This document shows positions 61,201 through 64,000 of a stretch of DNA of 64,000 nt, in pieces. Where the stretch lies: the NCBI RefSeq assembly GCF_011043625.1, contig NZ_JAAKGT010000012.1, forward strand, positions 62,001 through 126,000, in the 5' to 3' direction. Numbering within the stretch: position 1 is the stretch's first letter; every line of letters starts with the position of its first letter. A model generated the notes under the pieces. That model searched no databases. It saw only the letters and a list, made by a program, of their open reading frames with translations, and was not told where the DNA came from. Both the position numbers and the translations under genes were made by a program. Source of the DNA: Caulobacter sp. 602-2 (GTDB lineage Bacteria > Pseudomonadota > Alphaproteobacteria > Caulobacterales > Caulobacteraceae).

Positions 61201-64000
61201 CGTCACCGCCACGGATGCGAACGGCTTCCCCGTCTCGCAGGCCTATAGCGTCGACATCGCCCAGGTGACCCTGGTCACGGCTTCGCCCGCCAACGGCGTC
61301 GTCGGCCAGAGCTACAACCAGGTGCTGTCGACCTCCGGCGGCACGGGTCCCTACAGCTACAGCGTCACCGGCGTCCTGCCGGCCGGCCTGAGCCTCAGCA
61401 GCAGCGGCGTGCTTTCGGGCCTGCCGACCGCCGCGGGGACCTTCGGCTTCAGCGTGACCGCCACCGACAGCTTCGGCGCCGTCGGTACCGACGCCCTGTC
61501 GATGGATATCGCCAGCCCGACCATGACCCTGTCGCCGACCTCCGCGCCGGCGGCCGACTACGGCATGGCCTACAGCTTGACCTTCCAGGCGACGGGCGGG
61601 GTCACCCCCTACCGCTACGCCCTGAGCGGGACTCTGCCGACCGGTCTGTCGTTCGATACGACCAGCGGCGTCCTCTCGGGCACGCCGACCGAGGCCGGCT
61701 CCTTCCCGATCGTCGTGACGGCGAGCGACTCCTCCACGGGGCCGACTCCCTTCTCGACGAGCGTGAGCCCGACCCTGGTGGTCAATCCGGCGCCGCCGCC
61801 GGTGGTCGAGCCGGTCTCCACCGAGACCGACCCGGGGCAACCCACGACCATCGACGTCTCGAGCCTGATCGACGGCTTCTACGACAGCGTCATCATCACC
61901 CGGCAGGCCGATCACGGCACGGCCGTGGTCAATGGCGGCGCGGCGCGGATGCGGTCGCAGAGCGGCGGGGCGGTGACCATCACCTACACGCCGAACCCGG
62001 GCTACTACGGCACCGACAGCTTCTCGTACGCCGCGACCGGTCCTGGGGGCACCTCGACCCCGGCCGCGATCACGGTGGCTGTCGCAGCGCCGGCTCCGGT
62101 CGTCGTCAACGACACGGCCAGCCTCAACGCCAACGCCACGGTGGTCATCCCGGTGACCGCCAACGACACCGGCCCGATCTCGACCATCGCCATCGCCACG
62201 GCTCCGACCAACGGCACGGCGACGATCTCGGGCCTCAACGTGACCTATGCTCCGGCCCAGAACTTCTTCGGTACGGACACCTTCACCTACACGGCCACCG
62301 GCGAAGGCGGCACGGGCGGTCCGGCGACGGTCACCGTCACGGTCGCTCCGCTGGCGGTCCCGGCCCAGTCGGCCCAGACCATCACGGTCCTGGCCGGCCA
62401 GTCGGTCACCCTGGCGGCGACGCAAGGCGCGACCGGCGGTCCGTTCACGGGCGTGGCGGTCGTGGCCGCCCCGACCAAGGGCGCGGCCGCGGTCAACGGC
62501 GAGACCATCGTCTACACCCCGGCCGCCGGCTTCTCCGGTTCGGACAGCTTCACCTACCGGATCAGCAATCCGTTCGGTGACTCGGCTCCGATCCCGGTGA
62601 CCGTGACCGTCAACCCCGCGCCCCTGACGGCGCCGCCGATCACCGTCGAGATCCTCGCCGGCCAGAAGGCGGTCGTTAATCTGGTCAGCGGGGCGAGCGG
62701 CGGACCGTTCATCGGTGCGGCGGTGGTGGCCGTCACGCCCGCCGGCTCCGGCGCGGCCGTGGTGACCAACCCCTCGTCGGGCGCCTACACCCTGACCTTC
62801 ACCCCCGACAACGCCTTCGCGGGCACGGCGGTGGTGACCTACACCCTGACCAACGCCTTCGCGACGTCGGCTCCGGGTCGGGTCAACGTGATCGTCACGG
62901 CTCGCCCGGATCCGTCGAAGGATCCTGAAGTGAAGGGCCTGATCGCGGCTCAGGACGCGGCGGCCATCCGCTTCGCCGACGCCCAGATCAGCAACTTCAA
63001 CCGTCGCCTCGAGCAGCTGCACAACGGCGGCGGCGCGGGTCGCGGGTTCGGGGTCAGCGTCCGTGGCGGCGATGTCGAGCGCGACGACGGGCTGGAGGCG
63101 CGCGAGCGGTTCCGCAAGTACGCCAGCCTCGGCATGAACGACGCGGCCGATCCGTCCAGCCCCCTGCTGCCCGAAGCCAAGGCCGGTTACTCGGCCCAGG
63201 ACGACGGCGAGGACGGCCAGGCTGGTCCCAAGCGTTGGGGCGTCTGGGCGGCCGGTTCGGCGGACTTCGGGATGCGTGACGCGGTCGGGTCGCAAAGCGG
63301 CTTCCGCTTCACCACCGACGGCCTGACCGGCGGCGTCGACTACCGGGTGAACGAAGACTTCGCCTTCGGCCTGGGTCTCGGCTACGGCCGCGACTCCAGC
63401 CGGATCGGCAAGTCGGGCACCAAGAGCCGCGCCGAAAGCTACAGCGCGGGCCTCTACGCCAGCCTGAAGACGGGCGAGAAGACCTTCATCGACGGGGTCC
63501 TCGGCTACGGCACGCTCGACTTCGACACCCGCCGCTACGTCACCACGACGGGCGAGCTGGTGAACGGCGAGCGTGACGGCGACCAGGTGTTCGCGGCCCT
63601 GACCTTCGGGATGGAGCACCGGACGCCGACCAGCCTGCTGTCGCCCTACGGCCGCTTCGCCTTCAGCCGCTCGCAGCTGGATGCGTTCTCCGAAGACGGC
63701 GGCGGGCCCTACGGCCTGACCTACCACGCGCAGACCGTGAAGAGCCTGACCGGCACCCTGGGTCTGCGTGGCGAGTTCCTCCGCAAGACGGCGGCCGGCC
63801 TGCTGGCTCCGCGCTTCCGGGTCGAGTACTCGCACGACTTCGAGAAGGCCAACGACGCCCTGCTCAGCTACACCGACTGGGTGGGCGGGCCGACCTACCG
63901 CCTGACGGTGGATCCGATCGACCGCGACCAGCTGCGGTTGGAGCTCGGGGCCGACCTGACCATCAGGAACGGCATCCGGTTCGGCCTGGACTTCGACAAC
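55298..64000 (+). CDS. giant autotransporter with IPT/TIG and putative-Ig repeats, 3'-truncated
   Basis: 2901 residues are visible from ATG 55298 and the frame is open to the window end. An extended signal peptide (MFQGWLTRVLRDLASF...VAIALFAMLTTLAPTLAAAS) is typical of type V secretion. Then come four IPT/TIG domains (about 187 to 510, for example PTISGLSPNEGSTAGGTSVT), Ig-like blocks of NDSFTFTATNAGG type, and about 15 putative-Ig (He_PIG) repeats of roughly 90 residues up to about 2170 (LPxGLxxxxxGxISGTPT). Further Big_9-like units run to about 2540. A coiled segment (DAQISNFNRRLEQL) leads into the autotransporter barrel (from about 2640, WGVWAAGSADFGMRDA). It is probably a surface adhesin. 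The terminal strand lies outside the window. Confidence 0.92.
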   Translation, partial: MFQGWLTRVLRDLASFATKGEKLERRAGGLRLRHVAIALFAMLTTLAPTLAAASTGCAAVNAGALNQTTSIASGAVTSTDARQNTGAATFQGVNVNLTGGALAQSRWYPGGPHSFAVGDTISVTMTSTGPLVQFQRSTDSGGTVTNIGVGGGTYAYGPTATEFAFQTRIAPSSDGTATTTATCTPAPPTISGLSPNEGSTAGGTSVTLAGQNFLGASVTVDGVTVTPTTHNDTTIVFTTPAHAAGLVSVAVTTTGGTAMSSFTYVAPPTVTSVTPNAGPLTSGTSVTLAGTNFLNASAVAFGGTPAVGFVVNGASQITAVAPGGSAGTVNVRVTTVGGTSATAVANQYTYLAAPTISSLTPSSGPTGGGNSVNIAGTGLSNATLTVDGVTVTPNSTSPTSVVFTTPAHVAGSVPVVVTTAGGSASSSFNYVAAPTISSLSPAAGTTAGGTSVTISGTNLSGATLTVDGASVTPTSVNPTSVVFTTPAHASGSIVVAVTTAGGTATSGFTFVAPPIAGSASYGSIIAYNDGSNLTTNIGLSFYLTGGDTPTSYAVGSATTAQGGSVSVDSSGNATYTPPVGYRNANDSFTFTATNAGGTSAPATVTVTMGNPTILLTLPSATGTVERVYNAGGNPVTFSGGRATYTVNSINGLPSGLSAVGAVISGTPAVQGSFTVTVNVTDSSLGAGPYNANTTAILSVGTPPAPVASSFSITGLTYNSGSATATTFSAAPHATESPTGYQVGASSYGGTVSVDSAGLMSYTPPVGFRGTDTFNWVATNAGGTSNVGQVFVTVNNPVFSLTLPAATGQVGVAYNAVASPVTISGGNPPYNSYSATGLPAGLTMNSSGVISGTPTTATNATVVVTVTDNSAGNGSYTSTASASLSIALPNITLSPAAGALPGAQAGASSYSQGISASGSIAPYTFAVTAGALPPGMSLSSGTISGTPTSTGTFNFTVTATDGSGNNYQGQAAYSITVSAPTIAVASTPDPLPRGTVAASYSASFSASGGTGPYTITLDSGTLPDGLNFSAGGISGTPTEGGSFPIVIRAQDSTAGGTYSGTQSFTLIVDAPTIVLSPASPLTGGTIAAPYTATVSASGGTGGYTFAVTGSLPPGLTPSLVGGNLQISGTPTGAGTYNFTVTATDSSTGGGSGAGGAYTGALPYAITIAAPTLSLTPNTPVTNATIASAYTRTFTASGGTAPYTYSWAGNLPTGMTITGNVLSGTPTEGGGPFNFSVTATDSSAGTGPFQITQNYGLTVDAPTITVSPGTLTAVATGTTVNQSITASGGTAGYTFSHTGTLPTGLGLSTGGQITGTTTAAGTFNFTVTAQDSSTGAGPYTGSQAYSWTIDAPTITLDPISPANGQIGAAYNRTLTATGGVAPYQYAVVGAMPAGLSLSSSGQITGTPTHGGAYSFTVTATDSSTGAGAPFLGTRTYTGTFNAPALTLTPSTLSGMKAGVAYTATITAGGGTAPYTYSMYGGTVLPPGLSLSTTGEITGTPTASGTFSFTIAAQDFSTGIGPYTVARAYINVVVDAPTLTITTAAGLPAATQHTAYNQAIDTAGGTAPYQYSVVSGATPPGITLGGGGVLSGTPTAVGSYNFTVRSQDNTTGGAYATTKAFTLDVNVPAPPTANAVSATVAANSTTNTIAPNLTGVPATSVAIASAPSHGTATLVGAGASATFDYVPTAGFSGTDSFTYTGGNAGGSSAPATVSVTVTAPTLVVAGTPVDGIVATAYPGATFTASTGTAPYTFTVVGASLPTGLALSTAGVLSGTPTAAGTFNAVIKATDAYGAEGQGTFPINILAPLVTITAPTAGALPTATAFVPYSQTFTATGGVAPHTFAVTSGALPAGLTLTSAGALSGSATVTGSFAFTVTASDGSVAPGPYPGPGVAYTLVVGAPAMTLSPAAGPLPAGTATVPYTATFSAAGGTSPYSYAVTAGALPNGLTLSTGGVISGAALQSATGVANFTVTATDANGFPVSQAYSVDIAQVTLVTASPANGVVGQSYNQVLSTSGGTGPYSYSVTGVLPAGLSLSSSGVLSGLPTAAGTFGFSVTATDSFGAVGTDALSMDIASPTMTLSPTSAPAADYGMAYSLTFQATGGVTPYRYALSGTLPTGLSFDTTSGVLSGTPTEAGSFPIVVTASDSSTGPTPFSTSVSPTLVVNPAPPPVVEPVSTETDPGQPTTIDVSSLIDGFYDSVIITRQADHGTAVVNGGAARMRSQSGGAVTITYTPNPGYYGTDSFSYAATGPGGTSTPAAITVAVAAPAPVVVNDTASLNANATVVIPVTANDTGPISTIAIATAPTNGTATISGLNVTYAPAQNFFGTDTFTYTATGEGGTGGPATVTVTVAPLAVPAQSAQTITVLAGQSVTLAATQGATGGPFTGVAVVAAPTKGAAAVNGETIVYTPAAGFSGSDSFTYRISNPFGDSAPIPVTVTVNPAPLTAPPITVEILAGQKAVVNLVSGASGGPFIGAAVVAVTPAGSGAAVVTNPSSGAYTLTFTPDNAFAGTAVVTYTLTNAFATSAPGRVNVIVTARPDPSKDPEVKGLIAAQDAAAIRFADAQISNFNRRLEQLHNGGGAGRGFGVSVRGGDVERDDGLEARERFRKYASLGMNDAADPSSPLLPEAKAGYSAQDDGEDGQAGPKRWGVWAAGSADFGMRDAVGSQSGFRFTTDGLTGGVDYRVNEDFAFGLGLGYGRDSSRIGKSGTKSRAESYSAGLYASLKTGEKTFIDGVLGYGTLDFDTRRYVTTTGELVNGERDGDQVFAALTFGMEHRTPTSLLSPYGRFAFSRSQLDAFSEDGGGPYGLTYHAQTVKSLTGTLGLRGEFLRKTAAGLLAPRFRVEYSHDFEKANDALLSYTDWVGGPTYRLTVDPIDRDQLRLELGADLTIRNGIRFGLDFDN

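Noticed and set aside
56915..63835. An uninterrupted minus-strand frame of more than 2300 codons
   Set aside because: It is the antisense of the giant autotransporter. The plus-strand frame shows recognisable IPT, putative-Ig and autotransporter domains, while the minus frame is low-complexity Arg/Gly-rich, a product of GC codon bias.

Overview
The window is high-GC alphaproteobacterial chromosome and almost certainly comes from a Caulobacter species. The best single clue is a 769-residue histidine-kinase-like protein at 46920..49229. It has Tyr at position 550 where the phospho-accepting His should be, and that length and that residue are the signature of DivL, the Caulobacter cell-cycle pseudokinase. 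Several other features fit this assignment: MmcB, a class I lysyl-tRNA synthetase, a mitofilin/HemY/hemD/hemC run, and several TonB-dependent receptors.

Layout. (1) Positions 1 to about 6680 look lower in GC than the rest and carry little housekeeping. They hold a chain of tiny overlapping membrane-protein genes, a BamE-like/XRE divergent pair, a convergent pair made of a PD-(D/E)XK nuclease-like protein and an RloC/PrrC-like ATPase, and an AlpA/excisionase-type regulator. This stretch ends at the 3' end of a tRNA-Thr(CGT) gene and is read as the end of an integrated island. (2) Positions 6797..16213 are core genome: HemY-like, mitofilin-like, hemD and hemC on the minus strand in an overlapping run, then tsaD-gpsA, YciI, a Rieske protein, a methyltransferase and kdsD. 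(3) Positions 16245..22529 hold a creatininase-family hydrolase, an AcoR-like GAF/Fis regulator without an AAA+ domain, an ExaC-like aldehyde dehydrogenase and acetyl-CoA synthetase, probably an acetaldehyde/acetate assimilation group. (4) Positions 22706..27191 hold an Xre-RES toxin-antitoxin pair with a visible promoter and operator, class I LysRS coupled to an APH-like kinase that appears to start at CTG, a small orphan protein, and an S24-type repressor without the catalytic Ser.

(5) Positions 27278..35515 form a fatty-acid/branched-chain acyl-CoA degradation cluster: a MerR (LiuR-like) regulator with an operator-like site, two acyl-CoA dehydrogenases, a small protein, OsmC, thiolase and a FadB-like multifunctional protein, closed by a strong terminator. 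(6) Positions 35610..46798 are mixed: a TonB-like exported protein, a TonB-dependent receptor with a YfiR-like periplasmic protein behind a perfect LacI-type palindrome, MmcB, tandem lipocalins, an exported ChaN/EreA-like protein, a ferritin-like di-iron protein behind a TetR-type dyad, a sirtuin, a LysR regulator, and a SWIM-finger/metallopeptidase pair. (7) Positions 46920..64000 hold divL, a large TonB-dependent receptor, a GNAT/DUF6916/tail-collar group, and a giant autotransporter (IPT/TIG plus about 15 putative-Ig repeats plus a beta-barrel) that runs off the window.

Intergenic spaces carry several dispersed palindromic repeat types. One occurs twice, at 22539..22687 and 49250..49403. 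Candidates for less described systems are the convergent nuclease/RloC-like pair at the tRNA-Thr boundary and the autotransporter with its tail-collar/DUF6916/GNAT neighbours. No rRNA, CRISPR array or transposase gene was seen.
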